A stretch of 64,000 bases of DNA from Phycisphaerae bacterium (GTDB lineage: Bacteria; Planctomycetota; Phycisphaerae; FEN-1346; JAACEH01): the NCBI GenBank assembly GCA_012729015.1, contig JAAYDY010000101.1, forward strand, positions 215,726-279,725. The letters run 5' to 3'. Of this stretch, positions 35,039-43,578 are shown in pieces (positions within the stretch are counted from its first letter, which is position 1; the number at the start of each line of letters is the position of its first letter). The position numbers and the translations under genes are program-made. The notes below the pieces were generated by a model. That model saw only the letters and a program-made list of their open reading frames with translations. It was not told where the DNA came from and searched no databases.

Positions 35039-35482
35039 TTACAGGGTTCTGGTGGCCGAGACATAGGCCATGCGCGTCTGGTACAACACGCGGTCCAGCA
35101 GCGACTTCTCGTCGCTCGTGAGATTGCCCTGGGTCTTCTCTTCCAGTACGCCGAGCAGATCGATCGTGTGCTTGGCCAGATCGAGGTTCTTCAGGCTCCG
35201 GCCGGTCTCGGGGTCGGCGTGCGGGCTCATGAACATCAGGGCCTGCGTCGCCAGGCTGTTCGCAAGCATGGCGAAATCCGCCGGCGGCAGAGGGCCGTGC
35301 TCCTCGTCGCCCTCGGCTGCATCGCCGCCCAGTACGCCTTCGGCCCGCTTGCGCTCGTTGGCCTTGTCGGCTGCGTCTTTCTGCCGCTGCTCGCGCGAGA
35401 GGCGTTCCTTCTCGGCTCGCGCCTCGGCCTTCCAGTCCTGATCGATGTGCAGTTCCTGCTTGTTGTCCTGCCTCTCGGCCAT
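35039..35482 (-). CDS. DUF1844 protein
   Basis: 147 aa, cytoplasmic. A charged helical N-terminus (~1-45; RLSREQRQKDAADKANERKR) is followed by the DUF1844 core: LPPADFAMLANSLATQALMFM and LAKHTIDLLGVLEEKTQGNL. Function is unknown. The ATG at 35480-35482 has GGAGA upstream. First gene after the promoter at 35556-35584 and head of the envelope gene set. Confidence 0.88.
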   Translation of the reverse strand: MAERQDNKQELHIDQDWKAEARAEKERLSREQRQKDAADKANERKRAEGVLGGDAAEGDEEHGPLPPADFAMLANSLATQALMFMSPHADPETGRSLKNLDLAKHTIDLLGVLEEKTQGNLTSDEKSLLDRVLYQTRMAYVSATRTL

Positions 35483-35555
35483 CGACGTTCTCCGCAATCC
35501 GTTTCGCTGACGAACAGGCATGAGGGCGACAGGACATCATCCGCCGCCGCACTGG

Positions 35556-35584
35556 ATTCTATCGCAACCGCTGCGCCGGACCAA
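35556..35584 (-). promoter_or_regulatory. Promoter of the envelope gene set
   Basis: On the minus strand: TTGGTC (35584-35579), 17-base spacer, TAGAAT (35561-35556), 74 bases before the DUF1844 start. Confidence 0.55.
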
Positions 35585-35623
35585 TACCCTGCGGCAGAGG
35601 ATTCCGCACGGCCCGTCGTGGTC

Positions 35624-37372
35624 CTACCTTGTGGCGTCGCCGGGGCTTTCCTTGAGTCCGGTCGCCTCGCGGCCCATGGCTGCCGCCACCAGGCCCACGA
35701 AGAACGGGCTCGGATGCAACGGCCGGCTCGTCAACTCCGGGTGCGCCTGGGTTCCGACGAAGTACGGGTGCTGAGGCAACTCCAGAATCTGCATGATCGG
35801 CTGGTCGGGCGCCTTGCCGCTGAAGACCAGGCCCGCCGACTCCAACGGCTCGATGTACCGCGGGTCCACCTCGTAGCGGTGGCGGAACCGGAGCCGCGCC
35901 GTCGCCGCCCCGCCCAGAATCCGCGACGCCAGGGTATCCGGACGGATCGCCACGTCGCGGCCGCCCAGCCGCATGTTGCCCCCGAGCCCCTCGATCTTCT
36001 TCTGCTCCGGCAGAATGTCGATCACCGGATTCCTGCACTTCGGATCGATCTCTGTCGAGTTGGCGTCCGCCAGCTTGCACACGTTCCGGGCGAACTCGAT
36101 CACCGCCATCTGGAACCCGTAGCACAGCCCCAGGTACGGCATCGCGTTCTCGCGCGCATGGCGAATGCAGGCGATCTTGCCCTCGGCGCCGCGGGTGCCG
36201 AACCCGCCGGGCACGATGATGCCGTCCACGTCGGCCAGCGCCGACGCCACGTTGTCGTCGCTGACTTCCGACGTGTCGATCCACTTCGCGTGGACCTTCG
36301 CGCCGAGATGGGCCCCCGCGTGCTCCAACGCCATCAGCAGGCTCGCGTAGCTGTCGCGGACCGACACGTACTTGCCCGTGATGCCGATCGTGACCTCGCT
36401 GCGCGGCGACAGAATGCGGTCCACGAACGACTGCCACCGCGACCATTCCCGCCGCTCGACCGACGGCCGCACCCGGTCCGTCAGGTCCAGCAGGTGGACC
36501 ACCTGCTGGTCGATCTGCGCCTCGCGCATCGCCGACGGTATCAGGTAAATGCTCTCGCTGTCGTGCATGCTGAAGACGCGGGCCTTCGGCACATTGGTGT
36601 ACACGCTGATCTTCTCGCGGACCTTCTCGCTGACCTCCCGCTGCGCGCGGCAGGCGATGATCGACGGCTGAATGCCCATCTGAAGGAGTTGCTTGATGCC
36701 GAGCTGCGCCGCCTTCGACTTCTGCTCGCCCAGGCTCGGCGGCTCGAGGATGAACGTCAGTGCCACAAACAGCACGTTGGCCGGCCCTTCCTCGTAGGCC
36801 AGTTGACGCATCGCCTCGATGTAGTAGCCGTTCTCGAAGTCGCCCACGGTCCCGCCGATCTCCACGAACACCACGTCGGCCTTGCTCTGAAGCGCCAGCC
36901 GCCGCAGACGGAGCTTCACCTCCGCCGTTACGTGCGGAATCATCTGAACGTCGCGCCCCAGGTACTCGCCGCGACGTTCGCGCTCCAGCACGCTCGTGTA
37001 AATCTGGCCGCTCGTGGCGAAGTTGTCCCGCGTCAGGTCCTGGTTGAGCATCCGTTCGTAGGTGCCCAGGTCCATGTCGCACTCCATCCCGTCGTCCAGC
37101 ACGAACACCTCGCCGTGACGGAACGGGTTCAGCGTCCCCGAGTCGATGTTCAGGTACCCTTCGAGCTTGATCGGCGCCACGCGCAGACCCTTGCTCTGCA
37201 TCAGCCGCGCCAGGCTCGACGAGAAGATCCCTTTGCCCAGGCCGCTCATCACCGTGCCGGTCACCACGATGTACTTGACCTGGCCCTTGGTGTAGCCGGC
37301 GGGGATCGGTGTGTAGAATTCGGTGTCGTCACTGACGTTGCTGAGGCTGGAAAGCAGTTCTGTGGAGTCCAT
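35624..37372 (-). CDS. pyrG: CTP synthase
   Basis: Makes CTP from UTP, ATP and glutamine. 582 aa, slightly long because of a ~30-residue N-terminal extension before KYIVVTGTVMSGLGKGI. Synthetase motifs include YLNIDSGTLNPFRHGEVFVL and VEIGGTVGDFE. The glutaminase half has GLCYGFQMAV with the nucleophilic Cys and the HPE triad motif near the C-terminus. The ATG at 37370-37372 is chosen because it follows GGACGGCC at normal distance and the longer frame is not conserved. It has its own promoter at 37430-37458. Confidence 0.97.
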   Translation of the reverse strand: MDSTELLSSLSNVSDDTEFYTPIPAGYTKGQVKYIVVTGTVMSGLGKGIFSSSLARLMQSKGLRVAPIKLEGYLNIDSGTLNPFRHGEVFVLDDGMECDMDLGTYERMLNQDLTRDNFATSGQIYTSVLERERRGEYLGRDVQMIPHVTAEVKLRLRRLALQSKADVVFVEIGGTVGDFENGYYIEAMRQLAYEEGPANVLFVALTFILEPPSLGEQKSKAAQLGIKQLLQMGIQPSIIACRAQREVSEKVREKISVYTNVPKARVFSMHDSESIYLIPSAMREAQIDQQVVHLLDLTDRVRPSVERREWSRWQSFVDRILSPRSEVTIGITGKYVSVRDSYASLLMALEHAGAHLGAKVHAKWIDTSEVSDDNVASALADVDGIIVPGGFGTRGAEGKIACIRHARENAMPYLGLCYGFQMAVIEFARNVCKLADANSTEIDPKCRNPVIDILPEQKKIEGLGGNMRLGGRDVAIRPDTLASRILGGAATARLRFRHRYEVDPRYIEPLESAGLVFSGKAPDQPIMQILELPQHPYFVGTQAHPELTSRPLHPSPFFVGLVAAAMGREATGLKESPGDATR

Positions 37373-37429
37373 GGGCCGTCCTGATCTTGTCCGGGGCAGG
37401 TCTGACGCGAGTTCGTCGTACCGGGCCAC

Positions 37430-37458
37430 ATTCTAGCGACCGCCGGCCCGCGCGTCAA
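37430..37458 (-). promoter_or_regulatory. Promoter of pyrG
   Basis: On the minus strand: TTGACG (37458-37453), 17-base spacer, TAGAAT (37435-37430). Confidence 0.65.
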
Positions 37459-37475
37459 AGGGGATGAAACGGCGG

Positions 37476-37575
37476 GGGTGCATTAACGTTTTGGGGGCCG
37501 CACCGTGGCATGGGCATCTTGCCCATGAGTGGCAGGGCATTCTGCCCCTGCTTTCCCCGAAACGTTAATGCACCC
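37476..37575. repeat. Palindromic repeat, family A, full-length copy 1
   Basis: A 100-base unit with 16-base perfect terminal inverted repeats (GGGTGCATTAACGTTT and AAACGTTAATGCACCC). Inside are two hairpins, CATGGGCA-TCT-TGCCCATG and one built on GGCAGGG...CCCCTGC. It sits between the divergent pyrG and kdsB promoters. The same unit occurs reversed at 51509-51606; the core alone occurs at 43254-43305 and 57374-57423. Confidence 0.85.
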
Positions 37576-37584
37576 AAACGGGAG

Positions 37585-37613
37585 TTGACTTTGCCGCGCT
37601 GCAATTCTATCTT
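37585..37613 (+). promoter_or_regulatory. Promoter of kdsB
   Basis: TTGACT (37585-37590), 17-base spacer, TATCTT (37608-37613), starting 10 bases after the family A repeat. Confidence 0.6.
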
Positions 37614-37646
37614 GTCCCGGCTGTGCATCGTCAGGAGCCGTACGCC

Positions 37647-38393
37647 ATGAACGCCGTCTGCATTATCCCCGCCCGTTACGCGTCGACGCGGTTTCCGGGC
37701 AAGCCGCTCGCCCGCGAGACGGGCAAGTACCTGATCCAGCACGTGTACGAACGTGCCGCCGAGGCGGCCTGCTTCGGCCGCGTCATCGTCGCCACTGACG
37801 ACCGCCGCATCGCCGAGGCCGTCGAGGGCTTCGGCGGCGACGTGTGCATGACCCGTGCCGATCACCCGTCGGGCACCGACCGCATCGCCGAGGTGGCTGC
37901 CGGCCTCGAGGCCGACATCGTCGTGAACCTCCAGGGCGACGAGCCGCAGATTCGCCCCGAACTGCTCGAAGGGCTCGTGGGCCTGCTGTCCCGACGGCCC
38001 GACGCCGACATGGCCACGCTGGCCGCACGGTTCGCCGACGCCGACGAGGTGCTCAATCCGAACGTCGTCAAGGTGGCGGTCGGTCGCGACGGCCGGGCGC
38101 TCTATTTCTCCCGATCGGCGATTCCGTTCGACCGGGAGGCCCACCTGGCGGGTCGCGGCCTTCTGCCGGGAAACTACCTGAAACACATCGGCCTGTACGC
38201 CTACCGGCGCGATTTCCTGTTGCGGTTTCCGCTGATGCCGCAGACGCCCCTGGAGCGGCTGGAATCGCTCGAGCAGCTGCGCGCCCTGGAAAACGGCCAC
38301 ACGATCCTCGTCGCCGAAGTCGATTACGACGCGCGCGGAATCGATACGCCCGAGGACTACGCCCGCTTTGTTCGGCACTACAGAGGACTCTAG
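37647..38393 (+). CDS. kdsB: 3-deoxy-manno-octulosonate cytidylyltransferase
   Basis: Activates Kdo as CMP-Kdo for LPS core synthesis. 248 aa, normal length. Motifs: IIPARYASTRFPGKPLA (CTP binding), VIVATDD, DHPSGTDRIAEV, VNLQGDEP and RGIDTPEDYARF. The ATG at 37647 follows CAGGAG. It is next to pyrG (its CTP supplier) in divergent orientation. Presence implies an LPS-bearing outer membrane. Confidence 0.96.
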   Translation: MNAVCIIPARYASTRFPGKPLARETGKYLIQHVYERAAEAACFGRVIVATDDRRIAEAVEGFGGDVCMTRADHPSGTDRIAEVAAGLEADIVVNLQGDEPQIRPELLEGLVGLLSRRPDADMATLAARFADADEVLNPNVVKVAVGRDGRALYFSRSAIPFDREAHLAGRGLLPGNYLKHIGLYAYRRDFLLRFPLMPQTPLERLESLEQLRALENGHTILVAEVDYDARGIDTPEDYARFVRHYRGL

Positions 38394-38407
38394 AGGAGAC
38401 CTGTTCC

Positions 38408-39817
38408 ATGGCGCGAATCGCGATTCTCGGCGCCGGTGGGTTTGCTTTTCCGCTCACCATGGTCGTCGATCTGCTGAGCTTTCCCGAGCTTCAGTCGTCC
38501 GAGATCGTCCTGATGGACATCAACGCCTCGCGTGTCAATCGCACGGGGCGGCTGGCTCGCGAACTGGTCCAGGCGAAGGGGCTTCCCGCCCGCATCACCA
38601 CCACCACCAGCCTGGAGGAGGCCCTCACGGGGACCGGCTACGTGATCGTCACATGGCAGGTCGGCGGCCTTGACGCCTACGAGCACGACGTGGAAATCCC
38701 CCGACGTTACGGCATGGATCAGTGCGTCGGCGACACGCACGGGCCCGGCGGCATCTTCCGGTTCCTTCGGACGTGGCCGGCCTACATCAAGGCGGCCGAG
38801 GCCATGAAGCGGCTCTGCCCCGACGCCCTGATGATCAACTACGCCAATCCCATGGCCATGAATTGCTGGGGCGTCTACGATACGGGCGTGAAGGTGGTCG
38901 GCCTGTGCCACAGCGTCCAACACACTAGCCGCATGCTCGCCGAGATGGCCGGCATGGACTACGCCCGCTGCTCCTATGCGTGCTACGGCATCAACCATCA
39001 GGCCTGGTTCACGGAGTTCCGCTGCGACGGGCGCGACGTCTACCCCCGCATTCGCAAGGCGATGTTCGCGAAGTTTCCGTCTCCGGTGGGATCGGCCCGT
39101 TCCGGAAAAGTGACCGTGGCCCCGAGTGCCTCCAAACTGGCCGTGGATCACGGCGGCCACTACCACCAGGAGACCGTTCGCACCGAGATCATGCGCACGT
39201 TCGGTTACTTCCACACCGAGTCGTCGCACCACGGAAGCGAGTATGTGCCGTGGTTCCGCAAGAGCCCACGGCTGGTCAGGGCCTATATCCGCAAGCGATG
39301 GGACTACCTCGAACTGTGCCGCATCATCTACACTCCCGACAAGGAGCGGCGGCATGTTGAGCAACTGCTGAACTCGCCGCTGGAGGCCAGTGAGGAGTAT
39401 GGCGCCCGCATCATCCACGCCATGGAAACCGACGCCAAGACGGTCATCTACGGCAACGTGCCGAACTACGGGGGCCCCGGCGCGTCGCTCACGGCTCCGG
39501 CAGCCCACTTGATTCCGAATCTGCCGCAGGACTGCTGTGTCGAGGTGGCCTGTCTCGTGGACCGCAACGGCATCCAGCCCACCTGTCCGGGGCCGCTGCC
39601 GTCGCAATGCGCCGCCATGAACATGCAGCATGTGGCGGTCCAGCGGCTGGCCGTTGAAGCGGCCCGGACGGGCGATCCCGCGAAGGTGCTCCAGGCCGTG
39701 GCCATGGACCCCCTGGCCGGAGCGATCCTGACCTTGCCGCAGATTCGCAGCATGGTCGGCGACCTGTTCGCCGCTCATCGCAAGTGGCTGCCGCAGTTTG
39801 GACGCGTCAAACTCTGA
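38408..39817 (+). CDS. Glycoside hydrolase family 4 (alpha-galactosidase/glucosidase-like)
   Basis: 469 aa. GH4 enzymes cleave glycosides by an NAD- and metal-dependent redox mechanism. Visible are the dinucleotide site ILGAGGFAFPLTMVVDLL, the NYANPMAMNCW motif, the metal-binding Cys in GLCHSVQHT, and the His in GINHQAWFTEF. The late motif LPSQCAAMNMQHVAVQ is also typical. No signal peptide, so it acts in the cytoplasm on imported sugars. It starts 14 bases after kdsB and precedes a GH130 gene. MelA-like specificity is a guess. Confidence 0.9.
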   Translation: MARIAILGAGGFAFPLTMVVDLLSFPELQSSEIVLMDINASRVNRTGRLARELVQAKGLPARITTTTSLEEALTGTGYVIVTWQVGGLDAYEHDVEIPRRYGMDQCVGDTHGPGGIFRFLRTWPAYIKAAEAMKRLCPDALMINYANPMAMNCWGVYDTGVKVVGLCHSVQHTSRMLAEMAGMDYARCSYACYGINHQAWFTEFRCDGRDVYPRIRKAMFAKFPSPVGSARSGKVTVAPSASKLAVDHGGHYHQETVRTEIMRTFGYFHTESSHHGSEYVPWFRKSPRLVRAYIRKRWDYLELCRIIYTPDKERRHVEQLLNSPLEASEEYGARIIHAMETDAKTVIYGNVPNYGGPGASLTAPAAHLIPNLPQDCCVEVACLVDRNGIQPTCPGPLPSQCAAMNMQHVAVQRLAVEAARTGDPAKVLQAVAMDPLAGAILTLPQIRSMVGDLFAAHRKWLPQFGRVKL

Positions 39818-39850
39818 GAACCTGCTCGACAGTATAAGGAATCGCGACCG

Positions 39851-40807
39851 ATGGCCGACGTGCTTGTCCCTGCCGATTTCGTCAAACGCTACGAAGGCAA
39901 CCCCATTCTTGCCCCCGCCGACGTGCCGTATCCGTGCGACCTAATTTACAATGCCGCCGTGATCAAGGCCCGCGGCACGTACTGGATGGTGCCGCGGATC
40001 GATTTCCAAGGCGACGGCCAGGCCCTCGGCCTCGCCACCAGCGACGACGGATACCGATGGACGATGCACCCGAAGCTCGTCTTCACGCCGAATGAGGACG
40101 AGGGGGCCCACGTGGCCGATTCGCGCCTCCAGGAGATCGAAGGCCGGTATTACCTCACCTACTCGGCCGACAAGACGGGGGTCGGCATCCGCCTCGGCAT
40201 CGCCGAGACCGAGGACTTCATCCACTATCGCCGCATCAGCCTCTCCGAGCCCGACAACCGCAACGGCGCCCTCTTTCCGGAGAGGATCGGCGGCCTGTTC
40301 GCGCGGCTCGACCGGCCGTTCCGTGCGACGCAGCACCAGGGCTTCGACCTGTGGATTTCCTTTTCGCCCGACCTGGAGTTCTGGGGCCGATCCAAGGTGC
40401 TCCTGCGGGCTCGCGACATCCCCTGGGGCCACGACAAAATCGGCCCCGCGTGCAACCCCATCCGCACGGACGAGGGCTGGCTCTGTATCTTCCACGGCGC
40501 CCAGGTCTACCCCGAGCGAACGCACGAATGGAGGAAAACCTATCGCGGCGGCGTCATGATGCTCGACCTCGACGATCCCACGCGGGTCCGCAAGGTCCAG
40601 CTCCGCCCGCTGATCGAGCCCGAGACCGATTACGAGTGCGCGCCGGACTACCTGCCGAATACCTACCGGCCGAATGTCATCTTTCCCTGCGGCGCGGTGG
40701 TCGAGGACGACGGCCAGGTGAAAATCTACTACGGCGCCTCCGACACGACCGTGTGCGTCGCCACCGCGGCCCTGGGCGACCTGGTGGACTTCTGCCTTCG
40801 CGGCTGA
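39851..40807 (+). CDS. Glycoside hydrolase family 130 protein (mannoside phosphorylase-like)
   Basis: 318 aa five-bladed beta-propeller. YEGNPILAPADVPYPCDLIYNAAVIK at the N-terminus (given in part as NPILAP and NAAVIK), DSRLQEIEGRYYLTYSAD, ALFPERIGG and CGAVVEDDGQVKIYYGASD are typical of GH130, which mostly phosphorolyse beta-mannosides. No signal peptide. It lies 33 bases after the GH4 gene and is likely in the same transcript. Whether it is a phosphorylase or a hydrolase cannot be told from the sequence alone. Confidence 0.88.
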   Translation: MADVLVPADFVKRYEGNPILAPADVPYPCDLIYNAAVIKARGTYWMVPRIDFQGDGQALGLATSDDGYRWTMHPKLVFTPNEDEGAHVADSRLQEIEGRYYLTYSADKTGVGIRLGIAETEDFIHYRRISLSEPDNRNGALFPERIGGLFARLDRPFRATQHQGFDLWISFSPDLEFWGRSKVLLRARDIPWGHDKIGPACNPIRTDEGWLCIFHGAQVYPERTHEWRKTYRGGVMMLDLDDPTRVRKVQLRPLIEPETDYECAPDYLPNTYRPNVIFPCGAVVEDDGQVKIYYGASDTTVCVATAALGDLVDFCLRG

Positions 40808-41045
40808 CGGGGAGGGCCGCCCCGCTGCGGGCCAGACTTTCGTGCCTGACGGGGCCGGCAGGAACCGGGCAGATGGTTCCTGCGGAGTTCAGATGGCGCC
40901 TCACGATTGCACCGTCCATACGGTCGGACGGACCGATACACCGCAGTCCGCGGACGGTTCAACTACTCGGTCGTGCCTGAGGTCGTAGTGACTGTCGGGC
41001 GGCCGAAAGAGGGCCTTACGGTTCGGACGTTGAGGACGGCGTATC

Positions 41046-42353
41046 ATGGCGAATGCGTTGCGAGGCAGCGACCAGGAAAAGGTCATTCCCTGTCGGTTGC
41101 ACCTGTCGGGTTTCGAGAAGGCCGACTCCAACTTCTACTCCCTGACGATTGTCGGGGACGGTTCCCTCTACTTCACCCTGAGCACGCACAACATCGACAC
41201 GCACGGCCGCGTCTACCGCTACGACCCGTCGCGCGACGCCCTGACGCCGGTCTGCGACCTCGGCGAGGCCACCGGCGAACGCGGCGCCAAGACGCTCCCC
41301 CAGGGCAAGAGCCACAGCCCGTTCTACGAGCTTGACGGCTGGCTCTACTTCTCGACGCATTACGGCTACTTCGCCACCAACGACGAACGCGAGGAACCCG
41401 CCCCGATTCCCGACGGCTACAAGCCGTACCCCGGCGGCCACCTGATGCGCCTGCACATGGCTTCCGGCCGCGTGGAGGACCTGGCCAAGGCGCCCCCCGA
41501 GGAAGGCATCCTGACGCTCAACATGGACGCCCGTCGCGGGCGGCTCTACGGCCTGACCTGGCCCAAAGGGCTCTTCCTGGTCTACGACATCGCGACCGGC
41601 GGCCTTCGCAACCTGGGCCCCGTGTCGCGCGGCGGCGAGGTCGGACGCGGCGACCAGTACTTCTGCCTCGTCCGCAGTTTCGCCATCGACCCGCGCGACG
41701 GACGCGTCTACTTCACCAACGCCGACGGCCAGGTCCACGTCTACGATCCCGACGCCGACCGCGTCGCCCCGCTCGACGGCGTCACCCTGCGCCGCGACAT
41801 CCTCGGTCAGTGGGACCCCCACAAGCCGGGCCACCAGGGCTACAACTGGCGAGACATCCTCTGGCACGAGGAATCGCAGTGCTTCTACGGCGTCCATCCC
41901 AAGAGCGGCTGGCTCTTCCGGTTCGATCCCCCGGCCCGCAAGCTCGACCTGATCGAACGCATCGCCGCCGACGATCTGCGACGCAGCGGCCAGTTCGAAC
42001 CGTTTCGCTACGGCTATCTCACGCTCCAGCTCGGACCCGACCGCGAAACGCTCTACTACCTGACCAGCACCTACGGCCCCGACGGTAGCGGCGACAGCCT
42101 CCGTGTCCAGCAGGCCACGCACCTGGTCACCTACAACCTGCGCACCGGCCGCTACGACGACCACGGCGCCCTGCGTCTCGACGACGGACGCCAGGTGCGG
42201 ATGTCCCAGTGCCACGCCGTCCACCCCGGCGGCCGCTGCTACGCCTGCCCATGGATCGAGCTTCCGCACGGCAACGCCGACCAGCGACCGAGGTGGCAGT
42301 GCGACCTGATCAGCTTTGCCGATCCGCTGGTCGCCACCCGGCAGGGCAGGTGA
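41046..42353 (+). CDS. Cytoplasmic beta-propeller protein of unknown function
   Basis: 435 aa without signal peptide. Repeating blade-like units are visible: GDGSLYFTLSTHNIDTHGRVYRYD, ELDGWLYFSTHYGYF, ARRGRLYGLTWPKGLFLVYD, RDGRVYFTNADGQVHVYDPD and RETLYYLTSTYGPDG (each quoted in part). The LYF/VYF-x-YD periodicity suggests six or seven blades. Similar folds occur in oligogalacturonate lyases and sugar lactonases, but I see no diagnostic metal site. It lies between the GH130 and AraC-regulator genes, so a role in sugar metabolism is likely. Confidence 0.75.
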   Translation: MANALRGSDQEKVIPCRLHLSGFEKADSNFYSLTIVGDGSLYFTLSTHNIDTHGRVYRYDPSRDALTPVCDLGEATGERGAKTLPQGKSHSPFYELDGWLYFSTHYGYFATNDEREEPAPIPDGYKPYPGGHLMRLHMASGRVEDLAKAPPEEGILTLNMDARRGRLYGLTWPKGLFLVYDIATGGLRNLGPVSRGGEVGRGDQYFCLVRSFAIDPRDGRVYFTNADGQVHVYDPDADRVAPLDGVTLRRDILGQWDPHKPGHQGYNWRDILWHEESQCFYGVHPKSGWLFRFDPPARKLDLIERIAADDLRRSGQFEPFRYGYLTLQLGPDRETLYYLTSTYGPDGSGDSLRVQQATHLVTYNLRTGRYDDHGALRLDDGRQVRMSQCHAVHPGGRCYACPWIELPHGNADQRPRWQCDLISFADPLVATRQGR

Positions 42354-42398
42354 ATCCGCGCCAGGCGCCGACGGTTCAGGAGTACCGAGGGATTCACC

Positions 42399-43241
42399 AT
42401 GAACACGCACAACGACCGTCTTCCCATGTTCGCCGGCGACTCCATCCCGCTGCCCGACGTGCGCGGCTTCGGACGCATGATCTTCGACCCTGTCTGGGCC
42501 GAGCGTGCCCACCCGGCCAGCGCCGGGCACGAGATTCTCCACGTCGTAGCCGGACGAATGGACCTGGTCCTTGGCGACCGCCGCTACGCCATCGGTCCCG
42601 GCGACACCGCCCTCGTGCCCGCCGGCGCCATGCACCGAGACGAGTTCGACACCGACCGCGGCCTCGACATTCTCTATTGCTCCTTCACGTGGCCTCTGGC
42701 CGACGCTTACTTCCGCTGCGTCGGCAACGACACGCTGGCTGCCATGTCGTCTGACCGGCGAACCCAACTGGTCGCCATGTTCGACCAACTCCGCGCCGAC
42801 CCTCCCGGCGAAAGCCCCACGAGCCGCTTGCTCCTCCGGGTCCGCCTCCTGGCCATCCTCCTGTTCATCCTGCGCCAACAGGACGACACCCCGTCGCCCG
42901 AGACCGAGAGCGCCTCGCACCGGCTCATGCTGCGGGCCAAAGAGTACGTCCATGCCCATTATGCCGACTGTGTCGGCCTGAACGATATCGCCGCCGCCCT
43001 CCACGTCAGCCCCTATCACCTCTCGCACGTCTTCAGCCGCGAGAGCGACTTCTCCCTGTTCGCGTACCTGATGCAGGTCCGCATGGCCAAGGCCAAGGAA
43101 CTGCTTCGCCACGGCCGCTGCACCGTGGCCGACGTCAGCCACGCCGTCGGATACCAGGACCCCAACTACTTCGCCAAGGTCTTCCGCCGGCAGGTCGGCC
43201 GGTCGCCCAGCGCGTTTGCCGCCGCGAAGCGGCCCGGCTGA
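42399..43241 (+). CDS. AraC-family transcriptional regulator
   Basis: 280 aa. The N-terminal cupin-like sensor domain (~30-110) has GHEILHVVAGRMDLVLGDR and GPGDTALVPAG. The C-terminal ~100 residues carry two helix-turn-helix motifs: LNDIAAALHVSPYHLSHVFSRE and VADVSHAVGYQDPNYFAKVFRR (quoted in part), ending RSPSAFAAAK. It probably senses a sugar and activates the adjacent carbohydrate genes. It starts 45 bases after the beta-propeller gene. Confidence 0.92.
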   Translation: MNTHNDRLPMFAGDSIPLPDVRGFGRMIFDPVWAERAHPASAGHEILHVVAGRMDLVLGDRRYAIGPGDTALVPAGAMHRDEFDTDRGLDILYCSFTWPLADAYFRCVGNDTLAAMSSDRRTQLVAMFDQLRADPPGESPTSRLLLRVRLLAILLFILRQQDDTPSPETESASHRLMLRAKEYVHAHYADCVGLNDIAAALHVSPYHLSHVFSRESDFSLFAYLMQVRMAKAKELLRHGRCTVADVSHAVGYQDPNYFAKVFRRQVGRSPSAFAAAKRPG

Positions 43242-43253
43242 GCGCCGTGCTGT

Positions 43254-43305
43254 ACCGTGGCACGGGCATCTTGCCCGTGCGTCGCAGGGCCATCCTGGCC
43301 CTGCA
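43254..43305. repeat. Palindromic repeat, family A, core copy 2
   Basis: Two perfect hairpins: CACGGGCA-TCT-TGCCCGTG and GCAGGGCCA-TCC-TGGCCCTGC. The terminal inverted repeats seen in the 100-base copies are missing. It lies 12 bases after the AraC-type gene. Confidence 0.8.
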
Positions 43306-43462
43306 AGACGGCGTTCGCTCACGGCTTCTCTGCCCATGTCACGATGCGGCGTTGTAGTACCCGCCCATCGGCGTCATGGTCGTCTCGTCTCGCCACAGGG
43401 GTCACCGCCGCCGGCAGAGTGCCGATTCGCCACGGATTCCCCGCAATCGCAATTCTCTTCTC

Positions 43463-43492
43463 TTGTTGGCGACGCCCGTTGCGTCATACTAT
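43463..43492 (+). promoter_or_regulatory. Promoter of the ceramidase-like gene
   Basis: TTGTTG (43463-43468), 18-base spacer, TACTAT (43487-43492), 86 bases before the start codon. The rest of 43306-43578 shows no gene. Confidence 0.5.
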
Positions 43493-43578
43493 CCCGTGAG
43501 TGGCCGTACGCCCCGGACGCCCGCCCGGCAGCCGTTCGGGCCGCTTGCGGCGAAGGCCGTTGCGTGGAGGGACCGCCG

